A stretch of DNA of 64,000 nucleotides from the NCBI GenBank assembly GCA_033762255.1, contig JANRLT010000065.1, positions 62,001 through 126,000 on the forward strand, written 5' to 3'. Below are positions 9,222 through 18,297 of this stretch, piece by piece. The position numbers and the translations under genes are program-made. The stretch comes from Pirellulales bacterium (GTDB lineage: Bacteria > Planctomycetota > Planctomycetia > Pirellulales > JALHPA01). The stretch's first letter is position 1. Every line of letters starts with the position of its first letter. The notes under the pieces were generated by a model. The model made no database searches and was not told the origin of the DNA. It was given only the letters and a program-made list of their open reading frames with translations.

Positions 9222-10922
9222 ATGCCAGAACTGAATGAAGTCGAATTGCCTCCCGATCCCCTGGACGAGTTGCTAACCGCCTACTTGGACGGAGAACTCT
9301 CGCCGGCGGATGCCCGCGCGCTTGAGGAACGGCTCTCCCGCGAAGAGCGGGTGCGGCAACGCCTGCGGGATTTATCCGGGGCCTGGGATTTACTGGATAA
9401 TCTGCCTCGGGAAACCGTCGACGAGAACTTTACCAAAACCACCGTCGCCATGGTCGCCGTGGCGGCCCGGGACGAAGTTCGCGAGTTGGAAGCCGCGGCC
9501 CCCCGCTTGCGGCGGCAGCGCTGGTTATGGACCGCGGCGGCGGGGATCGCCTCTTTACTGTTGGGCTTTATCGGTTTACGCGCCTTTTGGCCCGATCCCA
9601 ATGCCACCTTGCTGGCCGATTTATCGCTCTTGCAACAATGGCGCCAATACCAGCAGGTGGGCGATTTGCAATTCTTGCGACTACTTGACCAGCAAGGCCA
9701 CTTTAGCGAAATCGCCGACCAAGACCAATCCGCCGCTCCCTCCCCGGATCCGCTAACTCTCACGGCAGAATCCGACAAACGGGCCTATTTGGCCGGCCTG
9801 TCCGTCGCCCAAAAAAATCAATTGCAACAAAAGCAACAAGAGTTTTTGGCCCTCGATCCGGCGGAGCAACAACGCCTGCGCGATTTTGAACGGCAACTCC
9901 GGGCCGATCCCCAGGCCCAGCGGCTTTCGGAAGTCCTGGCCAATTATCAGGCGTGGCTGATGAATCGCCCTCCCCTGGAAGTGGGGGAGTTGGCCAAACT
10001 GGCGACACCCGCGCGGCTGGAACGAATAGCGAAATTGGTCAAGGACGAGGATGAGCAATTTGTCAAACGCTATGGCCAGGAAGAGATTGAACCCCGCGAT
10101 TACCGTACGATTTTTGAATGGTTTGAAGATATCGTTTGGCGGGCCAGAAAACCATTATTAGAAACCATGAAGCCCGATGTGTTGCGGTTTGTGGCCAGCC
10201 GTATGCAGCCCGAGGCGAACCTCGATGAAAAAACCCCCGACCAGCTCCAGCAAATCATCGAAAGCAACGAACCCCACGCCCGCAAGGCGCTCATGTTTCA
10301 TTTTTGGCGGCATTTGGCGGGCACCAACCCCAAAATCCTGGCGATCACCGCGGCCGACATTCAACAGCTTAAGAAACGCCTCTCCAAGACGGCCCTGCAA
10401 CGAATCGAACAATTTCAACAACGCAACGGCACCACCAACCTTCCCCCCGAAACCCTGGTCGACGAGCACCTCAAACTGCTGCAATCCTGGGTTTGGACCT
10501 CCATGCAGGTCGGCATGTCCATGCGGCGGCATGTGAGCGAGGAAGACCTGGAGCGCTTTTACAAAAGCCTGCCCGAGGATCAACGCAACGAACTACAATT
10601 GTTGCCGGCGGAAGAATTTAAGCGGGAATTGCGCCGCAAGTTCGACGAGCGAAACGGCTGGCATCGAGGTCGCCCGGGGGATGGCCCCTTTGGGCCTAAG
10701 GGTTTTGGCGGCAAAGGTAATCGCGGTCCCCGGGAAGATGGCCCCCCGCCTCCGGGAGAAGGCCCCCCGTTTGATGGGCCTCCACCACCGCGACGGCCGG
10801 AAGACGGCCCCCCCTTTGAACGCGGTCCCGGCGGCCCTGGCAGGCCACGATTTGAGGAACCACCGCCCAACTATGGCCCTCCCGAGTCGCGTGGCAAGCC
10901 GCAACCCCCCGCAGTGGACTAA
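9222..10922 (+). CDS. Large anti-sigma-like transmembrane protein with Gly/Pro-rich tail
   Basis: A 566-aa protein. The N-terminus LLTAYLDGELSPADARALEERL (residues ~17-38) resembles the anti-sigma ASD helix block, but no HxxxCxxC zinc motif is present. A single TM helix lies at ~101-122 (WLWTAAAGIASLLLGF), so the N-terminus is probably cytosolic and ~440 residues face the periplasm. That part is helical and Gln/Glu-rich with no recognised fold. The last ~80 residues are repetitive Gly/Pro/Arg (GPPPPGEGPPFDGPPPP type). ATG 9222 was chosen because the anti-sigma-like block follows it. It directly follows the ECF sigma gene, which supports a membrane-bound anti-sigma role; that remains inferred. 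Confidence 0.75.
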   Translation: MPELNEVELPPDPLDELLTAYLDGELSPADARALEERLSREERVRQRLRDLSGAWDLLDNLPRETVDENFTKTTVAMVAVAARDEVRELEAAAPRLRRQRWLWTAAAGIASLLLGFIGLRAFWPDPNATLLADLSLLQQWRQYQQVGDLQFLRLLDQQGHFSEIADQDQSAAPSPDPLTLTAESDKRAYLAGLSVAQKNQLQQKQQEFLALDPAEQQRLRDFERQLRADPQAQRLSEVLANYQAWLMNRPPLEVGELAKLATPARLERIAKLVKDEDEQFVKRYGQEEIEPRDYRTIFEWFEDIVWRARKPLLETMKPDVLRFVASRMQPEANLDEKTPDQLQQIIESNEPHARKALMFHFWRHLAGTNPKILAITAADIQQLKKRLSKTALQRIEQFQQRNGTTNLPPETLVDEHLKLLQSWVWTSMQVGMSMRRHVSEEDLERFYKSLPEDQRNELQLLPAEEFKRELRRKFDERNGWHRGRPGDGPFGPKGFGGKGNRGPREDGPPPPGEGPPFDGPPPPRRPEDGPPFERGPGGPGRPRFEEPPPNYGPPESRGKPQPPAVD

Positions 10923-10995
10923 ATTCCGGGACTTTGGGGGGATAGCCTACCCAGTGTGACCCGAATCTGCTTTCTACAAAGCCACCTCCGGCCTT

Positions 10996-12915
10996 TTATT
11001 TATTTGTCAGTTCAATTTTTCCCGCCCATGCCCCAGGGACAGTGGAACCCAGTTGATTCCAACACTGTTCCATCAACTGCCGTTGGGGATCATGCGGGGG
11101 AAGTTGCACCACCAAGCTGCGCGCTGCCGCCCAATCGCCACTAGTAAAGAGTTGTTCGATTTTTTCCGCCAAGGCGGATTTGGCGGTGGCTGCCTGCGGA
11201 CCCTCGTCTTCCACATCCAGCAATTCGCCAATGGGGATTCCTTGTTCCCAACCATACGGCTGCACCGTGGCCAGTGGACGATAGCACAATTCTCCGCTGG
11301 TCGCGTTCTCCACCGCTTGGGCTGTCGCCCGGTCTAGCAAAATATCCGCGGTGATCCGCCGCGTCAGGCTTTCCAGCCGCTTGGCCAAATTCACCACCGG
11401 CCCAAAGGCGGTCACTTGGGCTTGGTCGCGGGTGCCAATTTTTCCCGCCACCGCCAGCCCCGAAGCCAGACCGATCCCTACCTGAAAATCCGCCAGGGGA
11501 TGTGCGGGATCCCCGGCCAAAGCGGCAAAATCTCGGCGAATTGCCAAGGCCGCACGGCAAGCCGCCAGGGGCGCGGCTGGCTCGGCAAAGGGCCACCCCC
11601 AAAAGCCCATCGCGCTATCCCCCTGAAAGTCACTGACCACCCCCCCTTGTGCCAGAATATGACGGGTCATAATGCCCAGGGCTTCGCTAACGCGTTCGAG
11701 CAAATTCAACAAGTTAGCGGCGGCCAGTTCGCTTTTGCGGCTAAAGCCGCGTAAATCGCAAAAGAGGACCGTGACGGCGGTTTCACGCGGTTGCAGAGCT
11801 TGTTCGCTATCGCGCGCGGCCAGCAGTTGCCGTACCCGGGGAGAAAAAAACGCCCCCAACGTGGCCTGCCGCTGGGTTAAATCCCGCAGATCCAATAAGG
11901 AACCCAGCGTGGCCGCGACAATTTCGGCATATTTCAAATCATCGCGCAGTAGCTCGGGATCTTCGGCGGTGGCATTTACCGGTAAAGCCGGTTCCCGACC
12001 CGCGTTTGTTGGCGCGACGGCTGGGAGTGGGGGAACGCGGCTGCCGCCAGTTAAATATAAGACCCAGCCGCTGCGTGTCTGGCTGGGGATCGGGACACAA
12101 AAGGCCCAACTGTCTTGCTCGCTCATGGTGTAGCCCAGCGACTCGTCCAGGGAAAGCCAGCGATGCAAGATGGTTTGTTGTTTGAGCAGGGCGGCCTGGA
12201 TGAGTCGTCCACTGGGACGAAATTGTCCCGCGGCCAAGGAGCGGCGGTCCCAGTGCAATACCTGCGTGCGCATCGTGGGGTTGGTCTGGGCGTTTTCGGT
12301 GGTGGAAGGGGGGGAGTCCGCGGCCAACCATTCTTGCTGGACGATTGCCGCCGCGTCGGCTCCCCGCACATGCAACAGCAGCGTGACCAGCCGTTCGAGC
12401 AGTTCCTGCTCGTTGGCCGCGCTATGGATGACTTCCGGTAGGCGCACCAAACTGTCAATGCGCCAGTCGGCGCGTTGAAAAGGGACTTGCCGCAAATCAG
12501 CCGCCGAATAACTGGCGATATAGCGCGGCTCCGGGGCGTCGCGGGCTACCACCACCTGTTCCTGGGTAAACGTAAACGTTGTCCGGCCAATCACAAAGTG
12601 CTGCCCCGGGCCTAGTTGGCATTCCTGAATTTCTTTTCCCCGCACAAAGACCGGATTGCGCGCGGTGGAAAGGCGGCGCAGCCGCAGGCACTGGCCATCC
12701 CATAACAGTTCCAAGTGCCGGCGCGAAATCTTGGCATCCCATGCCACCGACCATTCCCCCGCCTCGCGCCCCAAGATGAACGCCTGGTCCAAGGGGACGT
12801 TCTTGCGCCAGCGATTTTCAAAGTCGTGACCTTGGGCGATCAGTTGGGCCATGCCGGAATCCGAGTTTTTTCGCGGGAAAGGATGCTTGTGCGAAAGTTG
12901 CCGGGGGTGGGTCAT
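10996..12915 (-). CDS. FHA-GAF-class III nucleotidyl cyclase
   Basis: A 639-aa soluble signalling protein. Residues ~45-115 form an FHA phosphothreonine-binding domain (FILGREAGEWSV, ISRRHLEL). A GAF-like region follows (~150-310). The C-terminal class III cyclase has both metal-binding aspartates: D387 in FCDLRGFS and D433 in QGDSAMGFWG, and the catalytic N..R in VVNLAKRLE. The position normally occupied by the purine-selecting lysine, four residues before the second Asp, is Asp429 (VSDFQGD), so ATP specificity is doubtful. ATG 12915 overlaps the stop of the upstream kinase gene (TAATG), implying translational coupling and a stoichiometric pair; the FHA domain could read the phosphorylation state of that kinase. 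Confidence 0.88.
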   Translation of the reverse strand: MTHPRQLSHKHPFPRKNSDSGMAQLIAQGHDFENRWRKNVPLDQAFILGREAGEWSVAWDAKISRRHLELLWDGQCLRLRRLSTARNPVFVRGKEIQECQLGPGQHFVIGRTTFTFTQEQVVVARDAPEPRYIASYSAADLRQVPFQRADWRIDSLVRLPEVIHSAANEQELLERLVTLLLHVRGADAAAIVQQEWLAADSPPSTTENAQTNPTMRTQVLHWDRRSLAAGQFRPSGRLIQAALLKQQTILHRWLSLDESLGYTMSEQDSWAFCVPIPSQTRSGWVLYLTGGSRVPPLPAVAPTNAGREPALPVNATAEDPELLRDDLKYAEIVAATLGSLLDLRDLTQRQATLGAFFSPRVRQLLAARDSEQALQPRETAVTVLFCDLRGFSRKSELAAANLLNLLERVSEALGIMTRHILAQGGVVSDFQGDSAMGFWGWPFAEPAAPLAACRAALAIRRDFAALAGDPAHPLADFQVGIGLASGLAVAGKIGTRDQAQVTAFGPVVNLAKRLESLTRRITADILLDRATAQAVENATSGELCYRPLATVQPYGWEQGIPIGELLDVEDEGPQAATAKSALAEKIEQLFTSGDWAAARSLVVQLPPHDPQRQLMEQCWNQLGSTVPGAWAGKIELTNK

Positions 12916-15017
12916 TAGGCGTGCCGGGGGAGTGGCGGTGGCAGCCGAATCTGCCGCAAAGCGTAAATCCACAGCCCCGCGGTAATCGCGGCGGCGCAGC
13001 CCAGGGCAAATATTCCGCTCCAAAAGAAATGCGCGCGAAACTGGTCAAGCTCGCTCCCCAGTACCTGATTGTAAGGGCTTTGCACGACCACCACCCAGCC
13101 CGATGGCTTGCCCCGGATAAGGATGGGTTGCTGCCACGCCAGCCAGCGTCCGGCAAATCGTTGTCCAGCCGGATGGCGGCCCAGGGGGTCGCGGTAGTTG
13201 TCGGTGCCGCTTTGTAACGGGGGAAGCTCTGTGGCCGGGACGCGCAGTTCGGCAATTTCGTCGGGCAAGATCCCCGTGGGGGCGGAGACCTGGCTAAACA
13301 GGGGATGCTGCACGATCAACCCGGCGCCATCCCCGGTCCGCTGGTCAACCAGCGCGGTAAAGTGCCCGGAGTTGCTATGCAGCTCGATCCATTCTTTCCC
13401 CACCTCAAAGGTCAACGCCAGCACGCCCAAAAATTCCTGGCTGCCATCCAGTTTAAACAGCGGCGTGGAGATCGCCACGCTCCAGCGCTTGCTGGATTGG
13501 CTGCGATAGACGGCGGAGAGATGCGTCCGTTTGAGCGATTCAGCCGGTGCCGGTCGCCAGTCGGGGGCTTGATCGCGAGCGCCGCCATGAAAGTACGTTC
13601 GCCAGGCGTAATTTTGACCGATGGTTTGGCTGGCGGGCAGGCGCGCGACCTGCAATCCCCGCGCGTCGGTCAAAAACCAACTGGCATAGCCAAAGCGGTT
13701 ATGTTCGGCGATGAGCGAGGCCAGGCGGTCCTGTAATTTAGTTAAGTAGGGGAGTTGTTTGAATTCCTCGCGATAGGGTTCTAGCTGCATTTCGGCGGAT
13801 ACGGGATCGCTGAGCTTGGCCCCCAGGGTCATGACTTGCTCGCTGCTTTTATATTCCGCCAACAGGCCGCATAAATCGGGATCTGCCGCCAGGCGTTCCA
13901 CAAGTTCAAACCGGTTGGCGAGATCGCTTCCCGCGGCGTCCGCCACGTTGTGGCCGGCAAACTTGAGGCTTTCGAGCGCTTTCCCGGTCAGGGATGATCG
14001 CAAATCCTCAAACGCGTTACCAAAGAACCACCATGCGACGAGCGCCAGGCAAGACATTACCACCACCGGCCCCACTCCCCCTAGGGTAACCAGCGGCCAC
14101 AGTCGCCGCCGCCGTTCCCGCGTATCGAGCGCTGTCAGGACCTCGGTCAAATTGGCAAACCGCTCGCCGGGATCCAACGCCAGGCAACGTTCCAGGATTT
14201 CGGCCAACGCCCAATCCAGTTGAAATTTTGCCGCTATTTCTGCGGCAGAAAGCGGTCCCAGGCCGCGGCGGTATACTTCCAGCCGGTTGGCCAACAGGGA
14301 GGTGTTTTCCAGCCGCGCGGCCAGTTCCCGCGTCTGCCGCGGGGGCTCCCCCGCCAGCATGGCGTACAGGATTGCACCCAGACCATACACATCCCAGCGC
14401 GCATCGGGGGATTCGCTGCCGGCGGCTTGTTCCGGAGCCATGTAAAAGAGCGTGCCGCAGGCCGGTTGTTGTTCGTGCGCCAGCCGCGCCTGGCCAAAAT
14501 CCGCCAAGCGCGGCCGCGCGTCTTGATCCAACAACACATTCGCCGGCTTCAGATCGCAGTGCAGCACCCCTTTGCCGTGGGCGTGGGATAAACCGACCGC
14601 CAGCTCACGAAAGATCTCCACCGCCGCTTCGATTGGCAGAGGCCCGGCCAGCTCCAGCCGCTGCGCCAGCGAACCGGCTTCCACGTACTCCATGACGTAA
14701 TACGGGGTCGCGGCGTCCCAGCCGACATCCAGCAGTTGCACCACATAACGGTCCGCCGACAGAAACGCCAGTTTTTCGACTTCCCGCGCCAGTTGCGACC
14801 AATCTTGATCGGGAGAGACATGAAAAAACTTGATCGCCACGGGACGGCCCGTGGTCAAATCCCGCGCAACCCAAACTTCGCCAAAGGCGCCGCTCCCGAG
14901 GCACTTATCGCAATGATAGCCGGGGATTTCCAGGGGAGGACGCCCCAAACGCAGACTGAGCTGCCGGGCGTGCTGGCGTTCCTCGCTGGCCTGGGATTGG
15001 GTTTGATCGAGGGACAT
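12915..15017 (-). CDS. Membrane Ser/Thr protein kinase with periplasmic sensor domain
   Basis: A 700-aa Hanks-type kinase. The cytosolic domain (residues ~30-290) has the Gly loop LGSGAFGEV (~40-48), Lys63 in VAIKFF, HCDLKPAN with Asp155 and Asn160, DFG at 173-175 and MAPEQ. The usual HRD arginine is Cys154, so it is a non-RD kinase that may not need activation-loop phosphorylation. TM helices lie near 305-330 (GPVVVMSCLALVAWWFF) and ~665-690 (WSGIFALGCAAAITAGLW). The ~330 residues between them look like a dCache-type extracytoplasmic sensor (ASWFLTDARGLQVARLP, QNYAWRTYFHGG, STPLFKLDG). The downstream cyclase gene overlaps by one base. Confidence 0.92.
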   Translation of the reverse strand: MSLDQTQSQASEERQHARQLSLRLGRPPLEIPGYHCDKCLGSGAFGEVWVARDLTTGRPVAIKFFHVSPDQDWSQLAREVEKLAFLSADRYVVQLLDVGWDAATPYYVMEYVEAGSLAQRLELAGPLPIEAAVEIFRELAVGLSHAHGKGVLHCDLKPANVLLDQDARPRLADFGQARLAHEQQPACGTLFYMAPEQAAGSESPDARWDVYGLGAILYAMLAGEPPRQTRELAARLENTSLLANRLEVYRRGLGPLSAAEIAAKFQLDWALAEILERCLALDPGERFANLTEVLTALDTRERRRRLWPLVTLGGVGPVVVMSCLALVAWWFFGNAFEDLRSSLTGKALESLKFAGHNVADAAGSDLANRFELVERLAADPDLCGLLAEYKSSEQVMTLGAKLSDPVSAEMQLEPYREEFKQLPYLTKLQDRLASLIAEHNRFGYASWFLTDARGLQVARLPASQTIGQNYAWRTYFHGGARDQAPDWRPAPAESLKRTHLSAVYRSQSSKRWSVAISTPLFKLDGSQEFLGVLALTFEVGKEWIELHSNSGHFTALVDQRTGDGAGLIVQHPLFSQVSAPTGILPDEIAELRVPATELPPLQSGTDNYRDPLGRHPAGQRFAGRWLAWQQPILIRGKPSGWVVVVQSPYNQVLGSELDQFRAHFFWSGIFALGCAAAITAGLWIYALRQIRLPPPLPRHA

Positions 15018-15061
15018 ACGCGCACAACTTTTTTTACATTACCGCGGGTAGGCCAAGCTAT

Positions 15062-16081
15062 TTAGCGATAGACCCCATGACAGGCGTCGCAATTTTTATT
15101 GATGATGCCCAGGGCCGCGCGTCCGGCGTCGTAATTTTTGGACTTGGCGGCCAATGAAAGTTCCGTCGCGGCCTGGCGCATGGCATTGGCAAAGCCCTGG
15201 TAGTCCTCGCTATCGGCGTCGGCGTAACCTTCGCGAATGATAGCGGCGCTAATAGCCGCCACAATTTGCGCTTCATGCTGGATTTGGTCAGCGCTATTGC
15301 CAAAGGTCCCCGCGTCGGAGGTAAATTTATTCAAGCGTTCCTCGGTGGCTAGCTTCAGCCGGGCCATCAGCGGGGGACGATTGGCGACTTTTTCGTTCCA
15401 TTTGGCCTTGGGCTCTATTCCCGGGGGAGTTTCCAACGATTCGCCGCTTAATATTTTTGCCAGGTCCTCGGCCCGATTCTTGGATTCGCTAAAGGCCTGG
15501 TCGGTCGAGACCTTGAGATTCATGCTGACCCGGCCAAAAAGTTCGCGCGCAGCCAGGGCGTCCTTTTTAAAACGCACATCCCCCGCGTACTCGGCGATAA
15601 TCCCAAACATCAGGCCCAGCATGCTGTAACTGATCCGCGAACGTTTATATCCCCCGCTTTTGAACGCGCTGATCGTTTTAACATCCTCCCCCGTGGGCGT
15701 GAGATACGATTTGATCTCTGATTCCAGCGTGGCGGCGTCAATAATTTTTGTCCAATCGGTCGCGCCGGGGTCCAGCGCCACCGGTGTGTTACCGCCGCTG
15801 GTCGCCGGAATGTTCGCCACCGCCGCGGCACCCGCCCCCAACGCGGGCCGCGAACCGACCAGTTCCTTGGCGGCGTCCTCGGGAAACAGGCTCTTCACAG
15901 TCTGGTCCCATTGGGGGGGAAGAGCCCGCTTCGGGGGAGTGGTTTGCGCCGCCACCTGCGTAAGTCCCCACAGTCCCGCCATCCCAACGAGCGCACACAC
16001 GTAAATCACTCCCCACAGTCCAAGAGGGGGGCGAGGAGGGAGAAGCTTTTTTCCACCAATGGCGGAGGGGTCGTGCGGCAT
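15062..16081 (-). CDS. Secreted c-type cytochrome with C-terminal CxxCH
   Basis: A 339-aa protein with an N-terminal hydrophobic segment (LGLWGVIYVCALVGMAGLWGL, ~20-41) ending AAQ, so exported or membrane-anchored. One haem-c motif lies at the very C-terminus: CDACH at residues 331-335, four residues from the end. A CxxCH at the end of a helical domain is the layout of class II cytochromes (cytochrome c' type); the sequence before it (DYQGFANAMRQAATEL...AKSKNYDAGRAALG) is helical as expected. The ~190-residue middle is unlike a classical 130-residue cytochrome c'. It is divergent from apbE, with a ~245-bp shared promoter region. Confidence 0.8.
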   Translation of the reverse strand: MPHDPSAIGGKKLLPPRPPLGLWGVIYVCALVGMAGLWGLTQVAAQTTPPKRALPPQWDQTVKSLFPEDAAKELVGSRPALGAGAAAVANIPATSGGNTPVALDPGATDWTKIIDAATLESEIKSYLTPTGEDVKTISAFKSGGYKRSRISYSMLGLMFGIIAEYAGDVRFKKDALAARELFGRVSMNLKVSTDQAFSESKNRAEDLAKILSGESLETPPGIEPKAKWNEKVANRPPLMARLKLATEERLNKFTSDAGTFGNSADQIQHEAQIVAAISAAIIREGYADADSEDYQGFANAMRQAATELSLAAKSKNYDAGRAALGIINKNCDACHGVYR

Positions 16082-16325
16082 GGCTGGCTACCGAGGCTCG
16101 GGGCAAGGTTGGACAAATCGAGCGGTTGGGTCACGCGAATATGTTTATTATGCCTTTCCCCATCCAGGCAGGCAACGCGCGGGAGGGAACAAACTGTTTC
16201 TGTCTAGGTTGGAGCGCAATCCATACCTTGAATTCAGGCCCAGGTTGGCAATAATTTGGCAGTGCGTAGTTTTGACAGGCAAGGCGGTTTCTGCACGGCG
16301 AACCATTTTTGGGCGGCGAAAATTT

Positions 16326-17444
16326 ATGGCTGATTCGCATCGCCGCGATTTTATCACGGGAAAAAGCTGGCCCGCCGCCGCGCGGGAAATGCTGGATCGG
16401 CAATTTCCGCATTCTCCGTTGACCACGGTCAAGACCGAGTATTTGCTCAGCTACACCCGCCGAGCGATGGCCTGCGATTTTTCGGTGTGGCTACCCGCGG
16501 ATGCTTCCGCCGAGGCCACCACCGCCGCCCTGGCCGCGCTCGATCTCGTGGAAAATCTGGAAGCCCAACTTACGATTTACCAATCCACCAGTGAAATCAG
16601 CCGGATCAACGAGTTGGCCGCGACAGAGCCAGTCGTGGTTGAGTCGCGGTTGTTTGAATTGTTATGTCAAGCGCGGACGCTCTGGAGCGAATCCCGCGGC
16701 GCATACGACATCACCAGCGGCCCCCTGAGCGAAGTTTGGGGGTTTTCCCGCAAGCAAGGCCGCCTACCCAGCGAGCAAGAAATCTCCGCTGCGCTCACAC
16801 GAGTGGGATCGCAACATTTGCAATTGAATCCCCGTGATCATACGGTCCGTTTTTTGCAACCGGGGTTGACGCTTAATCTGGCCAGCATTGGCAAAGGTTA
16901 CGCGCTGGACCGTTGTGCCGAGATCTTCGCGGCCGCGGGCGTGGAACGGTATCTCTTGCATGGGGGGAATAGCAGCTTGCTGGCCCGCGCGCCACTCGCC
17001 ACGGAGATAGCCAGGGAGAGCATCCCCGGGACACCTCCCCCATTGCCGGTGAAAGGCCCCGATAACTGGTGGATTGGCGTGCGCGATCCGTATTTGCCCG
17101 ATCAGCGGATTCTGGAAGTAAATTTGCGCAATCGCGCTGCGGGAACGTCGGGGGCGGCCGTGCAGCACTTTTGGCATCAGGGAAAGCGCTATGGGCATAT
17201 CCTGGATCCGCGCACTGGCTGGCCCGCCGAAACAGCGCTGTCGGCCACGGTGCTGGCCCCCACCAGCGCCATGGCGGACGCCATTTCGACGGCCTGTTAT
17301 GTCCTGGGTGCGGAAGGAGCGGCGGAACTGTTGGCCACGCAACCCGGAGTCGCGGCGTTGATCTTTTCCCCGGGAAAAAAGGCCAGCGAGTGGGAGCTTA
17401 CCACGTTGGGCCTGGATCCGGCGGATTTACGGCAGGTAAGCTAG
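16326..17444 (+). CDS. apbE: FAD:protein FMN transferase (ApbE family)
   Basis: A 372-aa protein. It has the family marks: AMACDFSVWL near the start, YDITSGPLSEVWGF, the NLASIGKGYALDR block that binds FAD, and the C-terminal HILDPRTGWPAE and APTSAMADAISTACYVLG with the metal-binding D/T set. ApbE attaches FMN to threonines of flavoproteins such as RnfG/NqrC. ATG 16326 begins MADSHRRDFITG; this resembles part of a twin-arginine motif, but the hydrophobic segment expected after it is missing, so export is uncertain. The frame is open further upstream without homology. The divergent neighbour is a c-type cytochrome. Confidence 0.9.
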   Translation: MADSHRRDFITGKSWPAAAREMLDRQFPHSPLTTVKTEYLLSYTRRAMACDFSVWLPADASAEATTAALAALDLVENLEAQLTIYQSTSEISRINELAATEPVVVESRLFELLCQARTLWSESRGAYDITSGPLSEVWGFSRKQGRLPSEQEISAALTRVGSQHLQLNPRDHTVRFLQPGLTLNLASIGKGYALDRCAEIFAAAGVERYLLHGGNSSLLARAPLATEIARESIPGTPPPLPVKGPDNWWIGVRDPYLPDQRILEVNLRNRAAGTSGAAVQHFWHQGKRYGHILDPRTGWPAETALSATVLAPTSAMADAISTACYVLGAEGAAELLATQPGVAALIFSPGKKASEWELTTLGLDPADLRQVS

Positions 17445-17498
17445 GGTTACGCACTTTTACGGAACAATCCGGGATAGGCGGTGTTTGCAGATCCTATT

Positions 17499-17517
17499 CC
17501 GCCGATGACATCGGCGG
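17499..17517. repeat. Palindrome CCGCCGATGACATCGGCGG (copy 1)
   Basis: An almost perfect 19-bp hairpin followed by CTTTATTAACG, 55 bp after the apbE stop; a half copy (CCGCCGATAACAT) follows ~18 bp later. An equivalent palindrome, differing at the centre, occurs at 59118-59136 after another gene, so this is a dispersed intergenic family. It could act as a transcript 3' end signal, but no long T-run follows. Confidence 0.7.
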
Positions 17518-17577
17518 CTTTATTAACGCTATTCCGCCGATAACATGCGTGGCTGGGGAGCGTGTGGCAAACGCCAG

Positions 17578-18288
17578 TTACACGTCCACCGCGCGCCGCA
17601 GTTCATATAGATCGATCACTTGCCGGCGGCCATCTTTTTCCACCGGTATTTCCCGGCGCGCCGTTACCACCAACCCCTGCCGACGCGCTGCGTCGGTAAA
17701 CCCGGCGGCCAGGTGCCGCTGGGGGTCGGTAAGGAGGCCCAGGCCATCCCGTGCCAGCGACCGCGCAAAACAACTGGCCACCAAATCGCAATAAGGTTGC
17801 TCATAGAGCACATCCGAGGCGATGACCACGTCAAAGTCCGTCAGGTCGGCGGGGTAGTTCCGCCAGTCCACCATGCGCTGTCGTGGAATTGGCAAGCCAT
17901 TGAGCGCGGCGTTTAGCTGGGTAAAGATTCCCGCGTCGGCATAGTAATCGGTCGCCGTGACCACAAATCCGCGCTGCGCGGCTAAACACGCCACATAACC
18001 CACCGCGCATCCCAGTTCCAGCAACGTCCGCCCGCAGCCTTGTTCTTCTAAGATGCGGGCCGCCAAACCTAAAGCGCTGGGCCAGACATCCGCCCAATAG
18101 GGGAGACGGCCATCCTGGTTGAACTCTGCCTCGCTGATCAGGGCATCCACGCTGCGGGGACGGAGAATCTCTAGCAAATGCCCCGGCAAACCGAGCGGGC
18201 CTTTGACAAGCTCGTACTTGGCGGCGAGGGCGTCCGCCACCCGCAAATAGGGATTGAGCAAATGGGGATCAAGCAAGGAAGAATCCAC
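17578..18288 (-). CDS. Class I SAM-dependent methyltransferase (METTL/Nnt1-like family 16)
   Basis: A 236-aa protein. It has the Rossmann motif I LELGCAVGYVACLAAQRG (~93-110), acidic motif II VTATDY, and motif IV FDVVIASDVLYE. The preceding PYWADVWPSALGLA block is typical of the METTL16/21-like protein-lysine or small-molecule methyltransferases. The start lies 9 bp after the rplS stop, so it is probably the last gene of the ffh-rpsP-trmD-rplS operon. A ribosomal or translation-factor substrate is possible from context, but the substrate is unknown. Confidence 0.85.
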   Translation of the reverse strand: MDSSLLDPHLLNPYLRVADALAAKYELVKGPLGLPGHLLEILRPRSVDALISEAEFNQDGRLPYWADVWPSALGLAARILEEQGCGRTLLELGCAVGYVACLAAQRGFVVTATDYYADAGIFTQLNAALNGLPIPRQRMVDWRNYPADLTDFDVVIASDVLYEQPYCDLVASCFARSLARDGLGLLTDPQRHLAAGFTDAARRQGLVVTARREIPVEKDGRRQVIDLYELRRAVDV

Positions 18289-18297
18289 AGCGAGGGA

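Noticed and set aside
10580-10904. Gly/Pro-rich minus-strand frames opposite the anti-sigma-like tail
   Set aside because: They are reflections of the repetitive Gly/Pro coding sequence on the plus strand.
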